From positions 1,149,149 through 1,213,148 of the forward strand of contig ML133454.1 of assembly GCA_003864495.1 (NCBI GenBank): a stretch of DNA of 64,000 nucleotides, written 5' to 3'. Position numbers and translations under genes: made by a program. The notes below the pieces were generated by a model, which saw only the letters and a program-made list of their open reading frames with translations, made no database searches and was not told the DNA's origin. This document shows, piece by piece, positions 12,721 to 25,900 of the stretch (positions are counted from its first letter, which is position 1; every line of letters begins with the position of its first letter). The stretch comes from Nemopilema nomurai. Taxonomy: Eukaryota > Cnidaria > Scyphozoa > Rhizostomeae > Rhizostomatidae.

Positions 12721-15700
12721 AATAAATAAATGTTAAATCATCTTTATTGTTGTCTACTTATCGGTCGCATGATTCCTTCAGCTGAACGAGAATCGGTGAG
12801 ATACCATGCCAAGGTGACATATGATCAAGCTAAATCCTTCAAAAGCTCAAACACTTCACCACTGTAGCGACTAAAGTTGACAAAGGCTAAGACACTAATG
12901 ACTAAAGCACAATGTTTAACAACTGCCGGTATGAACGTTCTGTGTGACTGTAAAGGTGATGTTTTATCTTATCTTGTATTCGAACGTTTTATCATGTAAC
13001 AAAGGTCATTCGAACTTTCCACTTCAGATTCTAGAGATATACTCATTGGAATAGAGCTTCCCTTGTCTCCAAGTTCTGAAAGAGAGATTTTAATGAAACA
13101 TGCTGTTCAGGCTATCCACATCAGTATTTACAACTTAAAAACCACGAGTGGTAACATGTCAAATGTTTTGCGAGACAATACAGCTTAGTGGCACAAGAAA
13201 GTGGGAATGCATAGAAGATTAGTAGTCTTGATATGCAGGCAAAGCTCCCTGATCAATTTAGCATCGAAAAAGCAAACATTTTAACGATAATTACCACTGT
13301 AACGCTTTTTCTTGCTTATTAGTTATCAAATATTAGTCTTGGATCCTTCAAAGCAGTTGAAATATATTGCATTGAATAAATGGTCAAAAGGTTTAGTGTC
13401 TGGTTAAGATACATAGACATTCAATTTGCATATGAAAGAGGTATTCTTTAGTTGCTATTTCCATTTCTTGAAAATTTTTCATCGGTTATCGTTTGGAGGG
13501 ATTCAACTGGAGGCTAAGGATGTGGTATCGTTAAAAGATAAGTGGAAAGTGATAGAGATTTTGGGCTGGCATCAGAGTGGATTAGAGCTTTGCTAAAAAG
13601 TTGTTAAACGCAAAGATTCTTTTGATTGTTTTGCGTTTAAAGAGTCAGTCGATACACAGCAACTTTTGCTGGGTTTCAATCTTAACATAATAGGTGAAAG
13701 AAGTCAAGTTGCTAGAAATTGCACTGAAATTCTCTACAGACTCTGTTCACTATCATTTCTTTATAAAGGTGGAAAAAGAAAAGAAAATACAATTAAAGTT
13801 GTTTTTAGTTTGCAATGACAACGTTGTTTAACTGTAACAGGGAAAAGCAAGAGTTGAGAAAGGGAAAAGTTTATGTCCAGAAAATGATTGATATTAACGT
13901 CAAAAATTAGAATCAAACACTGAAAGCAGAATGTATGTATGTATTTAGCGAAAAACGCAGATGACTTTCCCTGCTTCTTAATCCTAGAGATTGGGTAAAA
14001 CCGCCAACTTAAGTCAAATTATCATATCCAGTGATAATGATTCTAGTTGAGGTGTTACCTGCAAAATTACACTGACAAAATATTATCACATGTACGAAAT
14101 AGTGAGGCTTTCATTGAAGGCCTTTAGTCAGTTTTTATGACCTGTTTTATTTACGTTTAATATAAATTTCAACATTTCTAGGAAATTATTTTGGAAAATG
14201 AATGATGGCAATACCAATAAAAAAATTTATGAATGGGTTGCAAAGTTGCAAAATAGATCCAATTTTTTATTGTTGCTTATTGAGAGAGGACAGACACCGT
14301 AATGAAAGCAACGGGAAAGGGTGGGATACTGCGGATCCTGCCAGTTTAAACAGCTTCCGCAAACCTTTGAGCTGTTGGAAAATTTTTCATATGAATGGGC
14401 AATTCTGAAAGGATGCACACAGGAAACATTTGAGTTTCTGGTCTATTGTCAGGAAATGTCTTGTGGAAGTAAATGTAGCACTATTAACTTTCATAATATA
14501 TGTTTATATAACTTTCAAGACACAGTCAGATCCTGCAAAATAGAAACTAGTTTCTTCAAAACAACCTGCTTAGTTCTTATTAAAAGGGCAATAATAAAAG
14601 AAGGAGACTGATAAGATTTCTTATAACATATTTAACAAACCTTCGATAGTTTTAAGTTGATAACTTTTACATACATTTATACATACACACAAACAAACAT
14701 AAATACAAACATACATCCATACATACTGTTTATTATAAATTTACACCTGCATATTAAAAACTGTGCTTTAAGTTTACCAAATTTTTATACTTCTGCGTGA
14801 ATCTATGCATTTGAAAATGACCTCATCACAAATTTTTCAGCCATTATAAAGTATGTTTCATATTTGCGATCCTCCAATGAATGCTGAGAGGTTTCTTAAG
14901 TGAGGGCAACATTTCTTAAAAATATCAGCCTCGAGTTTCTTATTGAGTGGTTTCTTTTTTGCGGGCTCTTATTGTAATTCTTTTTAAACACACTACATGT
15001 CCAGACAAAGTTTTCAAAGGACCAGCTAATATCTTATGTCCTAAAATTGACTCTGCTTTGCCTTTATGTGGTGTTTTGTTTCATACGGCTTAGCTATATC
15101 GATATAGGCAAAGTAGAATAACATAGTGACAAATTCTTTCTATTTACTGTAATATCATCAATCTATTTGGAACAATTGTCATTGAGTGATAGCGTTGAAA
15201 AAAACTTAAAGGGCTGAAACTTTTTGAACTTTCTAATGAATACTTTAAGCCAGGGGGATGTGTTAACATGAGATGTACACGTGTATAAGGATGACTATAG
15301 AGCTCCAGATAGGTGGCTAACATTCAAAGTGTCAATTCATACGCACTTATGAGAGTACAAGAGCCAATCATCGCCCTCTGGAGGCATTTCTGTTAGCTTT
15401 TTCTATGCATACTTAACAGTTACCCATTGCTTTCACAGTGTGTCCTCATTAATCTGAGAAACACCGATAAATGTCTGACCAGAAATGCTTGAAAAAGGGA
15501 TGGTTATCTTGAATGTAACCTAGATATGGAGGATGGGATGGTGGTACAATCTAGACTTGAAGCAATTCAAATCAGTAAGAGACCCTATTAATAAAATGAG
15601 ACTTGTTTCAGGTAAAAAGTAGAATGGTGGATTTGGTGGAAACCCGTTCTTCATGAGAGGATGAAAAGTTTTTCCTGTAAATCATTCTTTTCCTGATATA

Positions 15701-18700
15701 AACTCCACATTACATCAATATATCTGCTGTCACCAATCCCAAGGATAGCTTTGTAAGAACTTAATGCACAGTTTACCAATTTCTTTGTGACAAATGGGCG
15801 TATCGTGACTTATTGACTTTATTTTGTGACTCGGCCTTGATAAGGGTCCCGAAAATTTCACAGTTTGTTCCATGGTGTTAGGGGTGTATTTCCTGGATAA
15901 AAGTTGAAGCAAGCTTTGAGCATGGAGATTCCTTGGGGGTCAGCAGTTTGTAGCTAATATCTACACACCAGTATTTTTGCTGATATGGGGAAAAGATGAG
16001 TTATAGGAGGTGCTACCAGTAGGAAAATTTAGTCTTTTGATGGCAAAGGGGAGTCTTTAAATAGCACTCAACCATACATCGTAGAATCGCACATAGCGAC
16101 TTCCACTCGAATTATCTTTCCAAGGGTTCCTAGTAGTGTGAATAGATACTAGAAACTATAACAGGATAATTCAACATCAGGAAGAAGATACGAAATTTTG
16201 TTGATCATTTTTAGACTTCAGGATCACTGCAAGGAGATATTCCTTGCCGCTGGGATATTTTAGATATTTTATTCATATTCAGAATGAACATTTGTATTCA
16301 TTCATTCAAATATAACGATAATAGGCCTTTTTGGTCAGACTCATGGCCTGAATGGTTCCTTCCTGGCGGTGCTAAACCAGTCCAAAATAGGTGCCATGCA
16401 CATTTGAAGGCAATTATTCGCTCTGTCGTAGACCAGTTGGAACGGGATCAGAAAAACAAGAATGTGATAGGCAAGGGTCTAACCAGAAAACCCATGGTAC
16501 ACGCTTTTGCCTGTGAAAAAGGGGGGTAGTTCCTTTTGGAAAAATTTCTATTGTCGAACTATAGCATATTGTCTAGGCAGTTAAGTGCTAGCATGTCTTT
16601 TGTTAATGATTTAATAATGGGTAGCAATATCTGGGTACAACGTATACATCGAATGGTCAACTTTTGAGCACTACATAGAATGCGCGTTTGTTGAAAAAAC
16701 GCGTATCAGGTCATCTCCTTCATTGCTCTAGGATAATAGCTCTTTGTTATTAAGTACATGATTAACTGGCTTCACGTCTTTCTGAACATTTTGAAAAATT
16801 TTTCTAAATGCCCTAAAGAACTTAGAAAAGCAAAAAAAGGTCAATTGACATGTAGTATGTCCGTAAGGGTCTTGTCTGCTGGACTCTGGTATGGATAACT
16901 ACCACGTCTTTAAAGAGCTCAGTGTTTAAATTCAATAATCTATGAATAGAGGGAAGCATTTCAAAATAATTTCATGCAAGCATGTTGCCAGAATAGATGC
17001 AAGACAGTTTTACTCACAGCCCGAGAGCAAAGTAATTTTCAAGTATCCTGAAGGCTGCTACTACATTTAAGGTCATAAATACAATCACAGCTTCAGATAT
17101 ATCTGTGCCTCTGCAGGCTTCTAGCAAGATAGCAACTTTTGATGGTTAACAAGGCACTTGAAGGGTCCCTCACAAAACCTGAGTGGAAAGGATCAAAGCT
17201 CTAATCGTAGTTAGGTGGTTTTTTTCATGGGACCAAGAGATGACGCAAATCGTTGAGATAGAAACCTAGATCTAACATTTTGGAGAATGGGACTGCACAA
17301 GTGGGCCAATGACGTTCATGGCACTTTCTCTCTGCTCCAGATGGGCCATTGGCCCACTGAGTGAAAAAACCAACTCAAAGCTAGTGTCCAATTGAAGCAA
17401 AGACAACACTTCATTGATTACTGCCTTTGGGCTCAGACACCGAAGGATCCACGGCTAATATTTGTTCTAATGATTTCCAAAGACGTTTACACTTGTAATC
17501 GGTCCCTAGAGACAGGACAGAATGACTCGTATATGTGTTGTTAATGATGTATTTCACGAATATTGATGTCAAAGTAGGAATGTTTTCAAGCAATGGCCTA
17601 TTCGTCTCCTTCGTATCTAATTAGCTAGTCTCAAACACTTTTTTGGAATAAAATGCTTTACTCAAATGACAATAATTTGCTTGTCATGACAAGTGAAAGA
17701 TCTATAATTATAATATGGCCTATACTGTCTGTCATACCTTGTAGGTAGCATACGTTTGCAGGGGAAACAATGCAATATGCAGCTAGTTGTCTAAATCTAT
17801 ACAATCCAATTCTAGTGAATGCAAGACCCTTAGCTTCGTACAGTGCTATAAAAGCTTCTTTTACATGTTGAAAACAACCTCCTAGACCAATATTTCTCTG
17901 TCCTTCATTTTTCCTTGTAACCCTCTTATGCTTCTTTTTACATTATATATTCTTCATACCTTTGTATCTCTATATTCTTACACTTTAAAACTACGTAAAG
18001 CAAACGCAGTCCAAACATAAGGCGACAAAGTTCACCTCTGAAAAAATAGAAACTCTTACACACAGAGGAAGAATTGGAAATGCTTGCCATGAATCAAGAA
18101 TGTTAAAACAGGAAAAGCCTGAATCTTGAGGACTTCGTTTCTCTTTATAGCAGGGAATTTAACAACTGCTAAAGGGCTGAGCAAGGAAACACGAAGCTCA
18201 TTACACTCAGTTAAACGTACGTCGACGAATATTATCGGTTTCAAAAGAACATCAATCACTGACTCACGCAGCTTTGCACATCTGCCCAAAGGAAGGTCTC
18301 ATATTTGCATGCTAATTTGTTGGCTCAATCTCTGTGAAAAGAAAAATGCAGGCAGAGAAAAATAATCTTTATAAATGATTTCCAAATTGAAAGTCGAAGG
18401 ATGGGTGTACCACATTCAATAGATGATTAATTGTTTTTCAAAGAAGCTTCCTTTCAGCAAAACGATGGTTTCAGCTTTAGGGGTGTGTTCCATTAGCACG
18501 CACGTTTCGATTTATGTCGTTAAATTGACAACAGAAAACGATTGCTTAATCTCTACTTTGAACGTGGCCTGGTTTGCGATTTACATTCGTTATCTATTCA
18601 TTTGCTCTCAAGATATTCTTAGCTGACAGAAAAAGTCCTAACATCTAGTCTAGAGCATATAAAATGCTTGTTTTCTCTCCCAAAAATAGTCCTAAAAAGA

Positions 18701-18744
18701 GGTATTCATGCAAGGATACAGCTTGTGAACGCTCAGCAATGTTT
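12721..18744. other. No intact gene recognised; microsatellites
   Basis: AT-rich sequence without a recognisable exon. It contains a short ATGT tetranucleotide run near 13931-13945 and a degenerate CATA/CAAA microsatellite at about 14668-14727. Open stretches of 60-96 codons at 14202-14611, 16284-16529 and 18056-18365 have no domain that I can name and are probably chance frames. Confidence 0.55.
14668..14727. repeat. Degenerate CATA/CAAA microsatellite
   Basis: Run of imperfect tetranucleotide units (CATA, CACA, CAAA) over about 60 bp. Confidence 0.8.
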
Positions 18745-19648
18745 CTAGAAATAAAAAGCAGCACTATTCGAGATAAATAGACTGGCGAGTGCATGCAAAG
18801 TGAAAAAAACCTGATACATGCATGCTTTGTCAGTTGTGGGTAACGTGATACCATAGCTTGCTGGTCGCTCACACAAACAAATATCCTGTTTGCAATCTGT
18901 TATAATTCCCCTTGCATAAAAGCTGGTGCCGATATGGTGTTGGATGCAACAGGCCTGCAGCAATTCAGGGATGCCACTGTCCGTTGCTGCGGATTCCGCA
19001 GCTGAGGTAAAGACCTGCAGAGCGTGCCCGAAGAAGCACCTCCGAAGTATTAATGACATTTGGCACACCGCAGCCAAGCACCACAGCACCCTTCCCGCAT
19101 CGTCTGCCCAAAGATGACTACTACCTTGTGCTTAAGGCTTGTTGAGGTACAACGCAAGACTTTGGCGTTTGCTCCAATATTCCTCAAAAAATAATGGGAA
19201 GACCTCGAGGGTGATACACGGAGCATTGACTGAAACAGCTTCTTATCCAGCACGGTGAGGTGGGCCCTGATCAAGTTGTCCAATAACAATTCGATTGGAA
19301 CATTGACACATCCACAATACTATCAGGATCCAATCTTAACATTATTAAGAAAAGTTTGAACGCTATATCAAAGAGCTTTTCAAGCCCTAGAATGAAGTTC
19401 TTTCGACAAACTATTGTGGCTAAGCAACATAATCATACAGACTAGCAAAACATGTTCTATCCCTCTTTTATCTTATCAACAACGTCCTCTAGTCTAATGA
19501 TTACGATTTTACATAACATTATACCGCACTAGTTCCTTTTTATTGTCCGTCAATATAGACTTCTGCTGGCTTTTCGACTAGGCTGCGAAAAAATCTCAAT
19601 TCAGCATTCCGCAGTCTCAATATCAGTAAAAACAGATAAACAAATTTA

Positions 19649-19910
19649 ATTATACTTAAAGTCGTTTTTGAGAGAACTGATTTACGAGTTCGTCGATCAC
19701 TGTGTTATGGTTCTTTGTATATTGGGATTTTTAAAATAAATTCAATTATTCCTAAAGTTGTTTTCGAATCAACTGATCTAAAAGTTAGTACAACATTAGG
19801 TTGTGGTCCTTTCTGTTGTGTGTTGAAAAATAGATTCCATTATTCCTAAAGACGTTTTCGAGTTAACTAATACATTTTCGTTGCACATTATGTTATGGTG
19901 CTGATTCATT
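19649..19910. repeat. Three diverged ~95-bp tandem repeats
   Basis: Units start at 19649 (ATTATACTTAAAG), 19745 (ATTATTCCTAAAG) and 19839 (ATTATTCCTAAAG). Each continues with a TTTTCGA-type stretch, an AACTRAT block and a GTTATGGT/GTTGTGGT segment. Spacing is 96 and 94 bp, and the last unit is truncated. Divergence is considerable, so the array is old and unrelated to the 177-bp satellite. Confidence 0.75.
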
Positions 19911-22900
19911 GACACTCACTGATACTCAAAATTGGCAGGTCTCACGTTGATGGTACTTATGTCAATCATCGTCACATTTTGGTGAACAGGGAGGAAATCC
20001 AAAGGGCTGGGCTGTCATCTAGAGATTTACGACTGCTTTCTTCTATCGAACGATGATGACGTTGATGACTGTTGACATCAAACTTGTAGCATTTATGTCC
20101 ACCAGACGTGCAGAAAAGCAAGTTTTATTGTCTTAAACATGATTTACACAAGCATTTTATGAAGAGCATTATAAAATCACCTATTTTTATTTAGATTCAG
20201 TTTATCTGGCTTTCAATTCCACATGCAATGGCCGCCCATCGTCTATTTGGGTCAAATTTTGATACACAAGACCTTTCTTCCTCTAATGTCTTAAATTCTC
20301 AGCGACCGACTCAAACCACGCGGCAGAGATAGAATCGCTTTGCCTCGGTTTCGCAAACCTGACCACACCAGACCACGGCTGGTGTTTAGACGTGATACAA
20401 AACATCTCCAGCCACACAGTGGCAAATCTCTTTGTCTCAAATACAGGGCTTTCATTGGCTACATTATTGCGCGTAAAAGATGGCCTAGATTGCCATTTGA
20501 ACAGAGATTGGCTCCCTTGACGCTCATTCTTTATGAAATAGCACAGAAAAGTGAAAGCATAGCTCAGTATGCAAGCATCCGAAAATGACTAAAGGCTGAC
20601 AAAATGAGTAGCTGGTTTTAATTCGAAAACGAAGTGAGGGTTGTGAGAAGAGCGCATGATTGGCTCTCGAATGACCAATCAGTGCCACTCACAAGTCCCT
20701 TCAGATTTCACATAGAAATGTAGACTGGGTTGCTGAATTCAATGTCCCAATCTCTTTGATAAAAAGACGACCTCGCTTGCCCAACAAGGCGAATATGCGT
20801 TGAAGTTGAAAATTGTCCTTAGAAAATGTTCATTATGGTGAAAACTAACAGAGATGCTGTTGAAGTTGAGGAACATCGCCGATCACGAACCAAAGCCTCA
20901 CACGTGACAAACCAATTGCAGATGCGTCACCACCGATGGGTATGTCTGTGGTCCACTTGTTACCGCTGGTGACAACAATTGCCATCATCTGGTTTTTTAC
21001 TGCTAGTACCAAAATAGTCCGTTAATCATTCATTGAAGAAGCATAGTAGCAGCCTGCAATAAATGTTGTTCCATTGTCACGCTTCCGGGTTGCCATCATG
21101 ATACTTGGATGTAAATAGGGTACAGTCTTAACGTCACTCTTCCTCGGTGACAAACGGACAATTGATAGACGTGTAGCACCACTCAATACATAAGGCAGCT
21201 CGTGGAAATTTCTTTCTTGGAATGAAGGGCCAATTCTTTCTTTATACTTTATTTGTTGCATAAGCAAATCAAGTTAGAGAAATATACTTGACTGCCGTTA
21301 TTCACGAATCAAATGCGACAGAATTCGTAGTTGTATTAAAAAGTTCATTAGCCCCGTTCGCTCTCTCTATCGTCAATTAAAAAATGATTAGCCAATCCTT
21401 GTAAGTCCTTAGAGGGTAATCAAGGTGAGCCTTCAGCAGTTTAAGTCATGCCCGATATCCTAATTGTCTCTGCCTTCATTTCAGACAAATTTAAGCAAAT
21501 AAATCCATCTGAGCCGCTCTGAGACATAGTTCAAACAAAGAGACAAAACCATAAGAGCCAGATCCGAGCATATTTGCCCGAAAGTGTGCTTTTAAAAGCC
21601 TGAGAAATTATAGTTTAATCTCGCAATCGCGAGCTAGCGTACCCTTTCATTGATTCAGCCTAACTAGTTAAGCACGTTGCCTGATACCTTGATCGAAATG
21701 TAACCTTTGGCAAATAGTATTTCGAACTGAGATATCATCCAACATTACATATAAATCATATTCGATCTCTAGATGTCATCTAGTGTAAGAAATTCGAGCT
21801 TTATTTACACAGGACGTGTTTTCAACGGTCTGCTATGGTCAGGTGTCAATATGAAGAATGGGTGTCTCCCCTTGGAAAACGCGCCCATTATGTCTCTATC
21901 GAATTACATCTAATCAATCAAATTAGGCCCTTGTTTTCCGCTTTCACTGGCACAAGAAGGTTCGAAAGTATGAGTTTCCAATGAGTGGAACACCTTTAAA
22001 CCTATTGCAAATATTGATAGATTGAAGAATCTGTCTTTGATTCTAAACGAGGTTACACCATGACCACTATTTGGATCTTCCGAATGAAATAAAGGTCATT
22101 AGTTTTTCTGGTTCGCAAACTTTAAACACCCTCCAGGCAAACAATAACCTCTTTACTTGCAATACTAAATACTAAAAGGTGCTTTCCATTGAAAGAGACA
22201 CACTTTCTCAAGTACCCCACTTTTAATAGCATTCTGATAGCCTCATCTAAATTAAACAATGTAGTAAGGCGGGAAACCACACCTGTTTAGTAGCCTGGAT
22301 TTTACAGTCTATGGTGAATAGCTTCTTGGGTGCTTTTATAAATTCATCATATAAAACTCAAATATGTTGTTTTTAAGTCAAACTTAGAAAATTAATTAAA
22401 AAGCATCAAGAGAAAAAATTGAAATATGGTTAGTTTTAATGTACTGAATGTAATATAGCATAAATGTGGAGATTCCCAAGGAGATTCTACAAAGAGATTC
22501 TATAAAACGTGTATATAGCCTAGGAATATACCAATATATAACTGTAATAATGTTGTGAATGAAGTCTCTAAAAGACTACAGTTAGATTTAATTTGACTGA
22601 TGGAAGGACTTTCTCGATGCAGAGAGTTAAGAATGATTCTATAAAACTTTGAAAGGGTACTTCAGGAAAAAATAAGAGCTTTCACTCACCCGCCATAACG
22701 AACGCTTCCACTCATCAAAATACTTGATGTTTTATTGTCCTGAGCAAATATTCCAGCATTTACCCGAATGTATACAGGATTCTGACATAACAATTCCGTA
22801 AACGTGTTTGGTTGGCTGCTTCCTTAAGCCTGAAACAAGTTCCTGTAGTGTGCAACGATTCCCCGGTCATGCCATTCAATGATCCTGCAAAGTAAGGGCC

Positions 22901-25900
22901 TAAGTTATGGCAATATTGTTAAGGCCCCGTTTTCAAAATCCAGGAAATATCGAGGCCAAAAAATACTTCTTGTGTTTTCTCTTTTTACATTCAAATTTTT
23001 AGTTTTTTGGATTAGAATTTTCAAATTTTACCAGCTACAATGTGAAGTTGTAAGGATTCAAGTAAATTTCAATAACCAAGAATGTTTTTAATCAGTATTT
23101 GTTGAACAGTAACTTTTGCAGTATATTTCACCGTCCATAAACAGGGTTTTCTTACATTTTATTGGTTTTACATTTAGTTTTTGCAGGCATATAGAGGCTC
23201 TTTGAAGCACTAAACAAGGGTCCTAGATATTTGCCACTAGGACCTTTTCCGACCATCTAATTCCCAACGTGGCGATGTGTCGCTGCGCACTAGCTGCGGA
23301 GCCGCAAATTAGAAAATGCCCCATAGTCTACTTATTGCTAGCAGGTACTTTCCTCCATTGTTGACAATAACAAGCCCAAAGTGTTCTCGAGTCACGTGAC
23401 CTAATACGATATTGGCTACAAATTTTTTTAGGGAAATACTGAATGGGTTATCAAAGGTAAATTTAATTTCTACATATGCAAGGCTTGTTTTCATCCCTTC
23501 AAAGAATTTTTGAAATAAATCAAAGCGCGTCTACATGACAACAAACAAACCAAGTCTAAAAGGCTTTAGAAATGGAGAGACTTTGAAATTTGTTGATATT
23601 GAATACTATTTAGAACCCAAACATGTCGCCTTCTTGCTACTGGAATGATTGTTTTCGTGGTTTTTGTTTTCATCTCCTAGCTTTATGAAAACTAACCTCA
23701 CAACTTTTCTTCATATTATGCATATTAGGAAGCTAATCGTGACCTTTTATCTCAAGAAAATTCACAACACATTTAATTTAAAGCAAGAAATAGGAAAGAT
23801 GTGAACACTTATAAATTGAGTGCACTGAGAAAACAAAAATGAATTTGCTGTTAGAGTGTTATCCAAAATGTCAAAAATTCAATAAAAGCTTTTGTCAGCT
23901 CTTTGGATCTCTATATTGGATATTTTACGTTTAATTGGTTTTAGATACTCTTGTTTTACGGTTACTTTTTTATCTATGAAGAGAAGACTGAAGGCCAACT
24001 TGCCTAAAAGCAATTTCATCACATTGAAGTGACTTTTTGTGAAGTTTGGTTAATGATCATGTTTGATCGATTCTCTTGTGACATGGTTAAAAACGGTTAA
24101 GAACAACGGATATAGAGTAATTTGCCTAAATGGAGGTAGTTTAGCGAAAAACCAAGAAAGCCTACAGCAGCGTTCTTGTATTTTTTACTTTGCTTTTTGA
24201 TTCCCGTTGAATCCTTGTTAAGGCTGCTTTTGGCATTTTGGCTCCTTTGCTAGTGGCGAACCTTCCACGTCGCTATCAAGACTCGTGGGTGTTCTTACTC
24301 TTCCTCAAAAGACACTTTGCACCTTTTTATAGGTGCTATTATGCTTGTTCCAATGGCAGTATCAGGTTTCTTCAACAAAGCATCATATACCATATGGATT
24401 ATATTTCATGAATGCACCATGTACCACCATCAGGCTAGCTTTGAAGTAAAGCAAGAATGATGGCAAAGTGCTACAATAACTGAAATGTAACAAAGTACTA
24501 GGGCGTCTCTGTTTCATATGACACACATTAATCAAACTGTAAGTTATACTTTAGATGAAAGATGGTTATAAAATGACCTAAAATGAGTCGTCAATCTCAA
24601 TAGAGAGACGATTGATAACACACTAGTGGTTTGTCAATTCTTTCATATTTACTATAGGTATTGCCTTTCTATCGATATCAGGCCTCGAATAGAATCTGCT
24701 CTCAAATGAGGGTAGAGTGGAAGTAATGTCTTCGGTTCACGAAAGGATTTTATTTCCTCCATTTTTTCAGGTAGGTTATGCCACAAATGTCTCAGTGTAT
24801 CGCTAGTTGATCAGGGCGTGTTGGTTGGCTGTAGCACCTCCTAGAAAGAGTCGTCTTGTGGTCCTTTGAGCACTCATTTTGTCAATCAATGTCATTTGCC
24901 TTGTTAACAAGCTCTTTGTTAATACGTTTCTCAAATAGAAGGTGGTATTTCTTTGACCATGACTTGATGCTGCATTTCAGTACTCGTGGCTTCTTGCCGA
25001 TCTTAACCTTGCCCTCTATGAACTTTGAACTTAACGTTGGAAGCCATCTTCTTAAAATCGTTTTCAAACTTTCGTTTCGGTCGCTGGAGAGAGCGCATGG
25101 CGACTACAGCCTAAAACCCGATTTACATGTCCTTTTGAACCGTCTAGCATATGTTGCCGACTTTGAGCGGGGTCATCGGCGTCCTAGAACTGTCAGGTAG
25201 CACTTCCAGGTCGCTAATGATTTAATGGAATCGTTCTCTTTTCACTGAGTACGACTTCTTCAACAGTTCGCTTCATCAGCACATGACAATTCTAGGCCGT
25301 CGCTTAAGACACCTTCTCGGTCGTTACAATGGGCAATGAGTGTTTGTATCAAGACATCATAAGACAGGAACTTGACTGGTCGCAGCCAGATCGTCCACTG
25401 TCATTATCAACCAGGTTTTAGTAAAAAGCAAGATTATTTTTAAAAAAAGACCATCGTAATCTGTAACTGAATTAAAAATTCATCATAAGACTTATTCAAG
25501 GTTGGAGTTGAGTTAAACATGTCATTAAACTATACATATATTTCATACTTTGAAAAAAGAAGCGCTTTTCAATTCAATGTAGAAAACGTTGAAGCAAAGC
25601 TTAGAAATAATGAAGTACTAACTTGCTTTGCTAAATGCGAAAGTTTTGAGGCAAAATTTCTTGTTTCAAGAACTTTTCAAGAACTTTTCAAGCGGAAAAA
25701 TTTCATTTATGGAATAAAAAACTTAGTTGACTTTAAGATTGTTCTTGAATAAAATAATTTTTGATGATTTATATCTGTTGAAAGGCTTGTGCAAGGAGAA
25801 TTCTTCATGAAAAGGTGTTTTCTGCAACTTTCAGTAACGTTTGTCAACAAACAGTTTTTGTGGGACCATACTTGCATAAAGAACTTAATGAATCCAAGTT

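Noticed and set aside
18745..19289. Overlapping minus-strand frames, Cys-rich
   Set aside because: Two frames compete, there is no domain pattern, and no splice chain could be built.
24882..25200. Overlapping plus and minus frames (114 and 61 codons)
   Set aside because: Both strands look weakly protein-like, neither has a recognised domain, and flanking frames are full of stops.
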